23,540 bases of DNA from JANYCG01 sp031365665 (GCA_031365665.1 JANLYO010000070.1:1-23540), one strand, 5' to 3'; shown: positions 8,540 through 16,434, numbered from the stretch's first letter. The notes: a model not told the origin generated them from the sequence alone. A program made the numbers and translations.

Positions 8540-9331
8540 TCAGCGCCGAGCGGCCAGCCAACTCTGGTAAGCCGGATGGGTGCGCATTGTCGCGAAACAG
8601 AAGCCTTTTTCCTTCAGCCCGACGATCAACGGCTCCAACACAGCCGGTGCCCAGGGGTCTTTGCGTGACCAGATGCCCAGGTGGGCCACCAGGATGTCGC
8701 CCGTCTTGATGTCTTTGAGCGCCTTTTTCAGCAAGACGTCGTTGGCGTATTTTTCACTGGGCAATTCGTCACCCAAAAAGCCGGCCGGCGACCAGCCTAC
8801 GTGTTCGAAACCACACTGGCGCGCCGCTTCCAACAGGCGAGGCGATGTCTTGCCGCCCGGTGCGCGAAACAAGGGCAATGGTTTTTTTCCGCTGTGGTCG
8901 CCGATGCGCTCGGCGGCGTACGCGATCTGTTCGCAGTACTTTTTGGCGGTCCAAGTGAATTCACGGCCCTCAAAGGCGCCGCTACTGGCGCGAACGCGAA
9001 ACATGGGCTCCTGGCCTTTGATGTCGCCGCGCCAATAAACGTGGTCATAAGTGTGGGAGGCAAATTCATGCCCTTCAGCAGCGCGGGCGCGCCACCAGGA
9101 CGCCCAGTGATTGCCCAAACTGCCATCCCCCACCTGGGTGCGCTCATTGGCGGCAAAAAAAGTGACTTTCACCTCATGGCGCTTGAGCACCTCGGCGATC
9201 AGGGGCGCCGTGGCCATGTGGCCCGTGTCAAAGGTCAGATACAGGGGTTTGTCGCAGACTTGTGCGTGTAAATTGCCGCCAAATCCCGAAATTGTTACAC
9301 ATGCGGCTATAAAATATAGAGCACGCTTCAT
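8540..9331 (-). CDS. Exported NodB-like polysaccharide deacetylase family protein (variant metal motif)
   Basis: 263 aa. Signal peptide at residues 1-24 (MKRALYFIAACVTISGF... LHAQ). NodB-fold motifs: YLTFDTGH (32-38) corresponds to the canonical TFDDG, but the second, metal-binding Asp is Thr36; Asp35, the usual catalytic base, remains. Motif 2 SHTYDH (92-97) keeps both metal His residues, and motif 3 FRAPGG (155-160) is intact. GWSPAG and ILVAHLG correspond to later motifs, with the common LHD changed. The protein may deacetylate an envelope glycan or have a changed activity. ATG 9331 was chosen because the signal peptide begins there; the open frame extends 22 codons further without a signal. 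It lies 28 bp after the beta-propeller gene. Confidence 0.87.
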   Translation of the reverse strand: MKRALYFIAACVTISGFGGNLHAQVCDKPLYLTFDTGHMATAPLIAEVLKRHEVKVTFFAANERTQVGDGSLGNHWASWWRARAAEGHEFASHTYDHVYWRGDIKGQEPMFRVRASSGAFEGREFTWTAKKYCEQIAYAAERIGDHSGKKPLPLFRAPGGKTSPRLLEAARQCGFEHVGWSPAGFLGDELPSEKYANDVLLKKALKDIKTGDILVAHLGIWSRKDPWAPAVLEPLIVGLKEKGFCFATMRTHPAYQSWLAARR

Positions 9332-9359
9332 GCTGCCAAGCCGCGCGTTGCAAAATTTG

Positions 9360-10391
9360 CTAAAAACGCGGTGCGTGATCGAGTGTCCAGACGCCATGTG
9401 GTGATTTTCCTACATTGACCTGGCGCACCACCGTTTTGGTGGCGGTGTCGATCACGGTGAGTTTTCTGGCCCAGCGCGACGTGACGTAAATCAGCTTGCC
9501 GTCGGCCGAAACCTCCAGGCAATCCGGCCCGCCTGGCGCTTTGTAGGAATCAACCACTGTGAAGTTCTGGTAATCAATTTTGCTGATGGTATTGGCGACG
9601 CGGTTGCTCACGTACACGTGGCGTCTGTCGCCTGCAGCACGAAACGCGTGGGCGCCGGCCCCCGTGGGCAAGAGCTTGACCAATTTGGGAGTTGCCTGGG
9701 AAATGTCCCAAATCTCGACGCCGTCGCCGCCCGTTAGCCCCACCAGCAGGAACTTGTCATCCGGGGTGCCAAAAATGTCGGCCGGCGTGGCACCTGTCTT
9801 GGCGCGCCATTTCAGCGTTTGCGTCGCCAAATCGATGCTGACGATCTCGTCGCTGTCCTGCATAGACGCGAAAACTGTGGTGCTTTTGCTGTCAATCCAC
9901 AGATGGCTTGGGGTTTTGGCGGTGGCGATGCGTTTGACCAAGCTGATGTTGCTGCCGTCCCAGCGGTAAATGTCGATGTGGTTGAGCCGGTTGGCTGCCG
10001 TGACAAACCACTTCATGTCGGGTGAAAACCGCAAGTGATACGGGTCCATCACAGAAGGCAGGCTGCGTTGCACTTCGGCCGTCTTGGGATCGATAAATGT
10101 CAGCGAGTTGCCCGACGCGTTGGCGATGATCAAAGACTTCTCGTCGGGCGTCAGGTACAAATGGTGCGGCTCTTTGCCGGTCGGGATGCGGCGGGTTTCT
10201 TTCCAGGTGACAGGGTCAATCACGCTGACGTTCGCGTCAAGGGAATTGAGCACGAACAAAGGTGGCGCAACGGTCGCCTGAGCCCAGGCAAACAAAGGCA
10301 GGCCCAAGACAAAAAAAACTGCCGTAAAGGCAGAAACGGATGCAGACCTGTAGGCTGACACACAGGCAGAAATTCTGGGGGAAAACGTCAC
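9360..10391 (-). CDS. Exported YVTN-type beta-propeller protein
   Basis: 343 aa. After an extended N-region, a hydrophobic segment FTAVFFVLGLPLFAWAQA gives a signal peptide. The mature part consists of about seven blades of roughly 42 residues, recognisable by LFVLNSLDANVSVIDPVTWK, SLIIANASGNSLTFIDPKT, HVYVSNRVANTISKIDYQN and LIYVTSRWARKLTVIDTAT, each followed by a turn and PHHLYL/PYHLRF/PDCLEV-like strands. Such proteins usually mediate binding rather than catalysis; the partner is unknown. I prefer GTG at 10391, which has GAGCGAG upstream and leaves room for a promoter; the open frame reaches 10472 but would overlap the divergent hydrolase start. It is the first gene of the five-gene - strand run. 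Confidence 0.83.
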   Translation of the reverse strand: MTFSPRISACVSAYRSASVSAFTAVFFVLGLPLFAWAQATVAPPLFVLNSLDANVSVIDPVTWKETRRIPTGKEPHHLYLTPDEKSLIIANASGNSLTFIDPKTAEVQRSLPSVMDPYHLRFSPDMKWFVTAANRLNHIDIYRWDGSNISLVKRIATAKTPSHLWIDSKSTTVFASMQDSDEIVSIDLATQTLKWRAKTGATPADIFGTPDDKFLLVGLTGGDGVEIWDISQATPKLVKLLPTGAGAHAFRAAGDRRHVYVSNRVANTISKIDYQNFTVVDSYKAPGGPDCLEVSADGKLIYVTSRWARKLTVIDTATKTVVRQVNVGKSPHGVWTLDHAPRF

Positions 10392-10470
10392 AAATACTCG
10401 CTCTTGAGGTAACCCGCGAGTGTAGCCGCCCCGCCGTTTGCGCCCACCATCCATCACGTAACATAAAACC

Positions 10471-11304
10471 ATGGCAGTGGTTCAGATCAAAGGCGTTGGG
10501 ATCGAGGTGCAGCGCATCAGGGCGGCCAGCGGCAAAGGCCGCCTGGCCCCGCTGGTTTTTCTACACGAAGGGCTCGGCTCTGTGGCCATGTGGCGCGACT
10601 GGCCAACCCAACTGTGTGCGGCCACCGGACGCACGGGCCTCGTGTATTCACGTCGCGGCTACGGCCTGTCTGACCCCGTGCTTCGCGTGCGCGAAACGTC
10701 TGCAACTGTCAACGGCCAACGCCAAGGTCGCCTACAGCCGGATTACATGCACGAGGAAGCCTGGGCTGCGTTGCCAGAATTGCTCAAATTGATGCAAATT
10801 GAAAAACCGGTGTTGATCGGCCACTCCGACGGCGGCAGCATCGCACTCTTGCACGCCAGCCGGTTTGACGTGTCAGCTTGCGTGGTGATGGCGCCGCACG
10901 TGATCGTCGAAGACATCTCGATCTGCGCCATCACGCAAGCCAAAGTTGCGTTTGAATCGGGCGACTTGCGGCAGCGCCTGGCCCGTTACCACGCCGATGT
11001 TGACGGCGCTTTCTGGCAGTGGAACGACATTTGGCTGTCAGCTGAATTTCGCAGCTTTGACATTCGCGCAGAATGCCAAAAAATCACCGCCCCGCTCCTG
11101 GCCATCCAGGGCCTGGATGATCCTTATGGCAGTCTGCTGCAAATAGACGAGATTGCCCGTATTGTGAATAAAAAGGGCCTTAAGTCCAATCCAAATCAAC
11201 AGTGTGTGCTTCAAAAATTAGAGCAATGTGGTCACTCGCCGCATCGCGACCAAGCTGCATTGGCCACCCGTTTGATCGCTGATTTCCTGCGAACCCTCGC
11301 TTGA
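10471..11304 (+). CDS. Alpha/beta hydrolase
   Basis: 277 aa with the complete catalytic set: oxyanion region LHEGLGS (31-37), nucleophile elbow GHSDG with Ser119, acid in GLDDPYG, and the His of CGHSPHRD near the C-terminus. No signal peptide, so cytoplasmic. The HEGLGS motif and the SRRGYGLSD segment occur in esterase/C-C hydrolase-like members; the substrate cannot be inferred. It has no evident Shine-Dalgarno upstream of ATG 10471. It is divergent from the beta-propeller gene (79 bp between starts) and its TGA abuts the TGA of the convergent pseudouridine synthase with no spacer (TTGATCAA). Confidence 0.88.
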   Translation: MAVVQIKGVGIEVQRIRAASGKGRLAPLVFLHEGLGSVAMWRDWPTQLCAATGRTGLVYSRRGYGLSDPVLRVRETSATVNGQRQGRLQPDYMHEEAWAALPELLKLMQIEKPVLIGHSDGGSIALLHASRFDVSACVVMAPHVIVEDISICAITQAKVAFESGDLRQRLARYHADVDGAFWQWNDIWLSAEFRSFDIRAECQKITAPLLAIQGLDDPYGSLLQIDEIARIVNKKGLKSNPNQQCVLQKLEQCGHSPHRDQAALATRLIADFLRTLA

Positions 11305-12090
11305 TCAAAGCGCGGTTGGCACCAGCTTTTGCATGTCGTCGGCACTCAGCCAGCGCCACTGCCCCGGCAGCAAATCGCCAGGCAATTCCAGTGCACCAAT
11401 GCGCGAACGGTGCAAGGCCTCGACCCGATTGCCCACCGCCGCCAGCATTCGTTTGACCTGGTGGTATTTGCCTTCAGTCAGCGTCAGGCGCAGGTGAAAA
11501 CGCTCACTAGGCGCACCCGCCGCATCTGAATCGTTCGCCATAATTTCGCACGCCGCCGCACGCACCGGCTTGGGCGAATCGTCCAGCACCACACCTTCGA
11601 GCAGGCGCTTGACTTGTTTGTCATCCAGCGGGTGTTTGGCGGTGATGTCATACACCTTAGGCAAGTGCTTTTTGGGCGAGCTCATCCGGTGGATGAATTG
11701 GCCGTCGTCGCTTAACAGCAGCAGCCCCGTCGTGTCTTGATCGAGCCTGCCAACCGCCTGAACGCCTTGCACGGCAGACTTTTGCGGGCGCAGGCGAAGC
11801 GGTGACGGCAGCAAGGTGTAAATGCTCGGCCAGGTGGAGGGTTTTTGCGAACACTCGGTGCCTGCCGGTTTGTGCAGCATCAGATAGGCGTTTTCGCGGT
11901 ATTCCCAATCCACGCCCCGCACTTTGAAGCGCAATCCATCTGCTACATATTCAGTAGCTGATTGCGATTGTTTGGCCGAACCGGTAGCCTCACTGGATTC
12001 ATAAACCTCGACAAAACCCTGTTGGATCAAACCGGCGCAGACGCGGCGCGTGCCAAAACCTTGTGAATAGAGAATATCTTGAAGTTGCAC
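11305..12090 (-). CDS. RsuA-type 16S rRNA pseudouridine synthase
   Basis: 261 aa. N-terminal S4 RNA-binding domain (QDILYSQGFGTRRVCAGLIQ, 4-23), then the RsuA/RluB-type catalytic domain with GRLDQDTTGLLLLSDDG holding catalytic Asp117, LHKPAG at 72-77 and the C-terminal EGKYHQVKRML. Members isomerise uridine in rRNA; the closest known function is U516 of 16S rRNA. The linker at 31-58 is unusually long and its residues ATEYVA (45-50) are encoded by copy 2 of the 17-bp dyad found three times here. The start appears to be GTG at 12090, 13 bp after the aldolase stop; the only longer reading would overlap the aldolase gene. Last gene of a likely mutarotase-aldolase-RsuA transcript. Confidence 0.9.
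   Translation of the reverse strand: MQLQDILYSQGFGTRRVCAGLIQQGFVEVYESSEATGSAKQSQSATEYVADGLRFKVRGVDWEYRENAYLMLHKPAGTECSQKPSTWPSIYTLLPSPLRLRPQKSAVQGVQAVGRLDQDTTGLLLLSDDGQFIHRMSSPKKHLPKVYDITAKHPLDDKQVKRLLEGVVLDDSPKPVRAAACEIMANDSDAAGAPSERFHLRLTLTEGKYHQVKRMLAAVGNRVEALHRSRIGALELPGDLLPGQWRWLSADDMQKLVPTAL
11942..11958 (-). repeat. 17-bp dyad, copy 2, inside the pseudouridine synthase gene
   Basis: Reads GCTACTGAATATGTAGC on the - strand, perfect 5-bp arms GCTAC/GTAGC. It is translated in frame as ATEYVA in the linker between the S4 and catalytic domains. Confidence 0.5.
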
Positions 12091-12103
12091 TATAAAAGCT
12101 GTA

Positions 12104-12784
12104 CTAATTAAAACGTTTCGACGCGACGATGTCCTGGTCAAACTGATCCATCGCCGCCTGCGTCAGCGGGTCTTGCGACCAGGCGGCAAGGCTGGCTGGC
12201 GCCAAGGTCACCGCAGCGGCGCCCATGCCCATGAGTTTGGCCAGCACATCCGGTGATTTGATGCTGGCCGCCAGCAGCGCCGGGCCGGGTTCGTCAAAAT
12301 CGTCTTGCGCCACCACGCAGGCTTCGACCAAAGCCCAAACATCGCGCCCCTCGGCCTGCAAGCGGCTGACATAGGGGGCGACAAAATCCACCTGCAAGGC
12401 CTGCGCCCACAACAATTGCACCGTGTTCGACAAACCAGTCAGCAACACCGGCTGCCCTTCTTGTTTGAGCGCGCGAATGCAGGCCAGCCAGTCAGAATGG
12501 CAAGGCAGTTTGATGGTGAGCGCGACTTCGGCGCGTTCTGCCGCCGGACGCAAGGCGTCCAGCCAATGCAGCGCCTGCGAGGGGTCGCCGGTGGGCATTT
12601 GCAGCATCAACTCGGTTAGCTGCGCCTCCCCCGCCGCGCTGACAAGCTTCAGGTAAGTCGGCAAATTGACAGCCAGGCCAGCCTGAAAAATCAGGCTCGG
12701 GTTGGTCGTGGCACCCTGAATCGGCGGGCAACCCGCCATGGGTTTCCAACTGCTGACCACCGCTGAGTCGAGGTAAATTTTCAT
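12104..12784 (-). CDS. Transaldolase/fructose-6-phosphate aldolase (TalC/FSA-like)
   Basis: 226 aa, the size of the compact FSA/TalC class. MKIYLDSAVV starts the first strand, GATTNPSLI (24-32) is the family signature, and the Schiff-base lysine is Lys92 in ALTIKLPC. Later elements LLTGLSNTVQLLWAQALQVDFVAPYVSRL match the C-terminal TIM-barrel strands. It should make or break a C-C bond on a sugar phosphate with dihydroxyacetone-type chemistry, in the cytoplasm; natural substrate unknown. ATG 12784 is chosen over the longer frame because the first strand begins there. The mutarotase gene ends 62 bp upstream, and a divergent PfkB kinase completes a sugar-utilisation context. Confidence 0.9.
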   Translation of the reverse strand: MKIYLDSAVVSSWKPMAGCPPIQGATTNPSLIFQAGLAVNLPTYLKLVSAAGEAQLTELMLQMPTGDPSQALHWLDALRPAAERAEVALTIKLPCHSDWLACIRALKQEGQPVLLTGLSNTVQLLWAQALQVDFVAPYVSRLQAEGRDVWALVEACVVAQDDFDEPGPALLAASIKSPDVLAKLMGMGAAAVTLAPASLAAWSQDPLTQAAMDQFDQDIVASKRFN

Positions 12785-12846
12785 ACTCGCCACTTTATGC
12801 CAAGAATTGGCGGATGGCGATGGGGCCATCGTGGTGGGGTTGCCGA

Positions 12847-13287
12847 TCAATTCAGGATGACCCCTTTGGCAAAAAGCGCGTTGCCGTACGCCGTGCCCTC
12901 GCCCGTTTGCACGATCAAACTGGCCCCGCGCACCCGGTCGTAAAACGCGAAACGCTCGACGGGCTGCACTTTTTCGGCTTCGAGGCCGGCTTGCGCCAAA
13001 AAATCCACCAGTTGCTGCTGCGCCGGGCTGCGATGCGCCGCAGGCTCGTGGCAGGCGTGCATGTAGGCCACGGGTTGTTTAACTGACTCGTCCAGCGGGA
13101 AAACGCTCAAAATCGCCTGGCTCACGCGCATCAGCGTGAGGCCCGGCAGGCGCACCAGAGGTTTGCCGACGGCCAAAAAATCAGCGGTGAAGTTAGCGTC
13201 CACTACCGCCACCCACTCGCCGTGGCCCATGGCGCACAGGTGCATCAGCAGTTCTGGCGTCAGTATCGGGTCTAGTCCTTTGAGCAT
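12847..13287 (-). CDS. RbsD/FucU family sugar mutarotase
   Basis: 146 aa, the normal size. MLKGLDPILTPELLMHLCAMGHGEWVAVVDANF contains the family's N-terminal PELL and the MGHG motif with His22, and the end EGTAYGNALFAKGVI carries the Tyr/Asn active-site segment. These proteins interconvert anomers of ribose (RbsD) or fucose (FucU); MGHGE and VVDANF look more like FucU than RbsD, an impression only. ATG 13287 begins the conserved sequence; the 40 extra upstream codons do not resemble the family. Reads away from the PfkB kinase across a 144-bp gap that must hold both promoters. Confidence 0.88.
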   Translation of the reverse strand: MLKGLDPILTPELLMHLCAMGHGEWVAVVDANFTADFLAVGKPLVRLPGLTLMRVSQAILSVFPLDESVKQPVAYMHACHEPAAHRSPAQQQLVDFLAQAGLEAEKVQPVERFAFYDRVRGASLIVQTGEGTAYGNALFAKGVILN

Positions 13288-13387
13288 CGTGCCGTGTTTT
13301 CCATCAAGATCGTGAATTCGGTGGTGTTGGTCTGGGGCAGCATGCCAGAAACGGGGGAAATCGCAATTAGTAAAACCACTAGATTTA

Positions 13388-13393
13388 TATAAT
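13388..13393 (+). promoter_or_regulatory. Possible -10 box of the PfkB kinase gene
   Basis: TATAAT, a perfect consensus hexamer, 38 bp before the kinase ATG in the divergent region. No good -35 is visible at 16-18 bp (AATTAG), so it may need an activator. The region around it is AT-rich on both strands and could also serve the mutarotase gene. Confidence 0.4.
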
Positions 13394-13431
13394 AATCGAG
13401 ACACCACCCTTCCACTGCATGATCCACTGCC

Positions 13432-14418
13432 ATGGCCATTGACTCCACCCCGCCCGAACGCCCCAAAATCTGGGTGCTCGGCGAAGCCTTGATGGACTGC
13501 GTGGCCCAGCCTGACGGCAGCTTGCTGCCTTTAATGGGCGGCAGCCCTTTCAACTTGGCCCGCGCGGCAGCGCTGCGGGTGGCGGGCCGGGCCGAGGTCG
13601 GCTTTCTCGCGCCCTTGTCTGCCGACCATTTTGGGGACCACATGCGTGCGCAGTTTGCAGTCGACGGGGTTTTGGCCATGTCACCCGCCAGCCTGCTGCC
13701 CACGTCGCTGGCGGTGGTGCATATCGCCGACGGCCAGCCCAGCTACGGTTTTTACCGTGAAGGCATTGCCGACCGCGACTACACGGTTGATGCCATCGTG
13801 GCCCACCTTCAACGGGAGCCACCCGGGGTGTTGCATACCGGCTCCCTATTTTTGTTGCCGCCCGAGCAGGCCAAAGTCGCCGCCATTTTGCGAGCCGCCA
13901 AAAGCCTGCGCTGGACGATCAGCGTCGATGTGAATTTGCGCCCCAAACTCGCCGCCGATTTGGCCACTTACGTGAACGCCGTGAAACAAATCGCGGCCTT
14001 GGCCGACTGGCTCAAAGCCAGCGACGAAGACCTGGCGCTGCTGGGCTTCGCGTCACCCTGCCGCGCGAGCGCCGCACAAACAGCGCGCGATCTTACAGCC
14101 GCCCTGGGGCATCCCCACATCAGCCGCCTGGCGTTGACCTTCGGCGCTGATGGCGCTTGGCTGGAAGTCGATGGCCAAGCCGCCGAAGCCGATGTGCCGG
14201 CTGTGCCTGTGGTTGACACCGTGGGTGCGGGCGACACATTTTGGGGCAATTGCCTGGGTGCCTGGGCCATTGATCCGGTGGGCCACGGGCTGAAAACGTC
14301 AAAAAAACAGGTCTCGGCCACCCTGCGCGAAGCGATGTGGGCGGCTGCCATCAACTGCAGCCGCGCGGGCTGCCAGCCGCCGAAGTATGTGGACGTGCTG
14401 GCGGCACTTTCAAAATAA
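13432..14418 (+). CDS. PfkB family carbohydrate kinase (fructokinase-like)
   Basis: 328 aa. N-terminal GEALMD and GGSPFNLARAAA (36-47) form the sugar-binding GG motif; the anion-hole motif DTVGAGDTFWG (262-272) contains the catalytic base Asp268. The arrangement GEALxD...GGSPFN is typical of fructokinases, but other ketoses are possible. It would phosphorylate the sugar that the divergent mutarotase and aldolase genes handle. No clear ribosome-binding site precedes ATG 13432. It runs into the AT-rich island without a visible GC-rich terminator. Confidence 0.9.
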   Translation: MAIDSTPPERPKIWVLGEALMDCVAQPDGSLLPLMGGSPFNLARAAALRVAGRAEVGFLAPLSADHFGDHMRAQFAVDGVLAMSPASLLPTSLAVVHIADGQPSYGFYREGIADRDYTVDAIVAHLQREPPGVLHTGSLFLLPPEQAKVAAILRAAKSLRWTISVDVNLRPKLAADLATYVNAVKQIAALADWLKASDEDLALLGFASPCRASAAQTARDLTAALGHPHISRLALTFGADGAWLEVDGQAAEADVPAVPVVDTVGAGDTFWGNCLGAWAIDPVGHGLKTSKKQVSATLREAMWAAAINCSRAGCQPPKYVDVLAALSK

Positions 14419-14560
14419 GTATTTATAATAAAATTTATAGATTTAATATTCTATTTAGGCCACGTATTTATTCGAAAATATGCTATGTATTTTATATAAA
14501 TATTTGTATTATTATATCAATATATTTTTGTAAAATATAATATAAACGTATTTTTTCATC
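14419..14560. other. AT-rich intergenic island (about 15% GC)
   Basis: By hand count 21 of 142 bases are G or C, in the middle of GC-rich genes. It lies between the 3' ends of the kinase (+) and thioesterase (-) genes. No convincing ORF, hairpin terminator or tRNA is visible; short runs such as TATTTATAATAAAATTTATAG dominate. Possible roles: U-rich termination for both genes, a silencer-protein target, or a remnant of inserted DNA. Confidence 0.7.
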
Positions 14561-15361
14561 TCAAAGCGCCCCTAAACGCACCGACAAACTCTGGGTGGCG
14601 TGCCCCATCAGCCCATTGACGTCGAACAAACGCGATTGGGCGATGCCGCCCCCACTGTCACCCAACGCGGTCTGCGCGTCCAGGCAAATCCATTCGCCCA
14701 AGGGGCGGCGCAGCAGGTTGATCGTCAAATCCGCGTTGACAAACTGGTCGCGTTTGTAATCCAGGATGGCGCTGATGCCATTGCCCGAATCCGCCGCCAC
14801 CGCGACCCGCTGGTAGGCACTGGCGGCCTCGCCCTGCACCAGCGGGTGGTTCAGGCGAAACCACACGGCGCACGGGCCCTGGAAGTTGTTGCCGCGTGCT
14901 TCGCGGATTTCCACCAGCTCGGCATAACCGGGCTGCCCATCGGCAAACGGGAATTGTGCGGGCGTCGAATCCAAAGGCGTGGCCCCGGCCAGTGGCAGCG
15001 GATGGCCCGCCAGCAGTGTGGGCAGGCTCAGCGCATTTTCACGCTGCATCAAGGCTGTAAAACGGGCCACTTCTTTGCCACCCGCCCGCAATTGGGCGGC
15101 AAAATGCCCCGCGTTTTTGCCGATGTAGTCGGCGCTGATCTGCACCGTCAGTTCGCCAACCGGGATTGGCCGGAGCAAATTCGCAGTGAGCCGCGCCAAG
15201 TGCGTCAAACCATGCGCCGCAGCCGCGCGCTCGATGCGGCCGCATACCAGCGCAATCGGCGGCCCGGCGTGTTGGTGCGCCGCGTTCCACGGGCCACGCG
15301 TGTAGGGCGTGGCGGCAAAAGTCCCATCACCCGTGGGCACAAAGGCGCTGGCGTCGGGCAT
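14561..15361 (-). CDS. Acyl-CoA thioesterase family protein (double hotdog)
   Basis: 266 aa. The first half (GPWNAAHQHAGPPIALVCGRIE, then LLRPIPVGELTVQISADYIGKNAGHFAAQL) and second half (YKRDQFVNADLTINLLRRPLGEWICLDAQT, ending GIAQSRLFDVNGLMGHATQSLSVR) each fit a hotdog unit, as in TesB-like thioesterases. It would hydrolyse an acyl-CoA or similar thioester; substrate unknown. The ATG follows the TAG of the DUF1428 gene with no gap (TAGATG), so translation is probably coupled. Last gene of the TetR-headed cluster, ending at the AT-rich island. Confidence 0.85.
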   Translation of the reverse strand: MPDASAFVPTGDGTFAATPYTRGPWNAAHQHAGPPIALVCGRIERAAAAHGLTHLARLTANLLRPIPVGELTVQISADYIGKNAGHFAAQLRAGGKEVARFTALMQRENALSLPTLLAGHPLPLAGATPLDSTPAQFPFADGQPGYAELVEIREARGNNFQGPCAVWFRLNHPLVQGEAASAYQRVAVAADSGNGISAILDYKRDQFVNADLTINLLRRPLGEWICLDAQTALGDSGGGIAQSRLFDVNGLMGHATQSLSVRLGAL

Positions 15362-15709
15362 CTACGCGTCCATGATCGCCTGAAAGCCGCCAAATATCAT
15401 GCGTTTGCCGTCAAAAGGCATGTCCAAGCCCGCCAGACGTTTGTCAGCCATGAATTTTTTCATGCCCACATCCCGCACCGCCTTGGACGGCCACTCGATC
15501 CACGAAAACACCACCACTTCATCGGGATCGCATTGCACCGCCAACGGAAACGAAGTCAACTTGCCCGGCGGCACATCGTCCCCCCAGCACTCCACCACCC
15601 GCAAAGCGCCAAACTCCTTGAAGATCGGAGCGGACAAATGGGCCATGGCAACATACGCCTCGCGCTTGGCGAGCAGCACCGGCATCACATAACCGTCAAC
15701 GTAATTCAT
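15362..15709 (-). CDS. DUF1428 family protein
   Basis: 115 aa, normal family length. MNYVDGYVMPV at the start, ECWGDDVPPGKLTSFP in the middle and KRMIFGGFQAIMD at the end are typical of DUF1428 (YbaA-like), a ferredoxin-like alpha/beta fold of unknown function. A strong AAAGGAG lies about 7 bases before ATG 15709. It is 56 bp after the reductase gene and directly coupled to the thioesterase gene. DUF1428, SRPBCC, VOC and RibD_C proteins often occur together in proteobacterial genomes, which agrees with this arrangement. Confidence 0.88.
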   Translation of the reverse strand: MNYVDGYVMPVLLAKREAYVAMAHLSAPIFKEFGALRVVECWGDDVPPGKLTSFPLAVQCDPDEVVVFSWIEWPSKAVRDVGMKKFMADKRLAGLDMPFDGKRMIFGGFQAIMDA

Positions 15710-15765
15710 GCTGCTTCTCCTTTAAAAAAATGTAGCCCACATCAACACAGCAACGATGCCAGAAT

Positions 15766-16434
15766 CTAACCGGACTCCAGCGCCATCTTCGCTTGGCGCT
15801 CTCGCTCCTTGGCGCTGGGCTCGGGCTGCGCAAACGAGCCTATTGGCACGGCTCCGGCAGGCACATAGGTGGTGAGCAGCACGCCGGTCGTAGACGTTTG
15901 GGATGATACGAGCCGCAGGGCGCCCGGGCTTGCATCCGATTCAAAAAGCCGTTTGCCACGCCCCAGCACGACCGGGAATATCCATACCTTGTATTCGTCG
16001 ATCAGCGATGCTGCCTGAAGTGTTTGGATGAGGTTCCCGCTTCCGATGATCTGAAGGTCGTGGCCATTTTGAGACTTCAGTTGCCTGACGGCTACGACGA
16101 TGTCGTCACCCAACAGAGACGAATTGTTCCAGCTTAAAGCCGTGAGCGTACGTGAAGCGACATGTTTCTTCGCGGCATTGAGAGATATCGCGGTCGGGTC
16201 ATCAGCCGGCTGAAAAGGCCAATGGGCCTCGAAGATTTCGTAGGTCTTTCGGCCTAGCACCAACTCCCGGCTTTTTCCATCGAAACCCGCCATGGACTGG
16301 CCCATGACTTCATCCCAATAGCTGAAGCTCCAGCCCCCCAGAGCGAACCCCTGAGTCGGGTCTTCTTCCGGGCCGCCAGGGGCCTGCAAGACGCCATCCA
16401 GCGACACGAAGGTCGACGCGATGAGTTTTCTCAC
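15766..16434 (-). CDS. Dihydrofolate reductase-like / RibD C-terminal domain reductase
   Basis: 222 aa. RKLIASTFVSLDGVLQAPGG is the first strand and loop of the RibD_C/DHFR-like family; LVLGRKTYEIFEAHWP, LQIIGSGNLIQTLQAASLIDEYKVWIFPVVLGRGKRLF follow in the expected order. A NAD(P)H-dependent reductase is likely, substrate unknown. I place the start at GTG 16434 because AGGAG sits seven bases upstream and the family sequence begins there; the open frame continues upstream over the VOC remnant but that part (Arg-rich) is a shadow. The C-terminal tail QPEPSAKERERQAKMALESG extends past the usual end. Confidence 0.87.
   Translation of the reverse strand: MRKLIASTFVSLDGVLQAPGGPEEDPTQGFALGGWSFSYWDEVMGQSMAGFDGKSRELVLGRKTYEIFEAHWPFQPADDPTAISLNAAKKHVASRTLTALSWNNSSLLGDDIVVAVRQLKSQNGHDLQIIGSGNLIQTLQAASLIDEYKVWIFPVVLGRGKRLFESDASPGALRLVSSQTSTTGVLLTTYVPAGAVPIGSFAQPEPSAKERERQAKMALESG

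Noticed and set aside
14600..15769. 389-codon + strand open frame opposite the thioesterase and DUF1428 genes
   Set aside because: It runs antisense to two clear family members; the translation is Arg/His/Gln-rich without a recognisable domain, as expected for the complement of GC-rich coding DNA.
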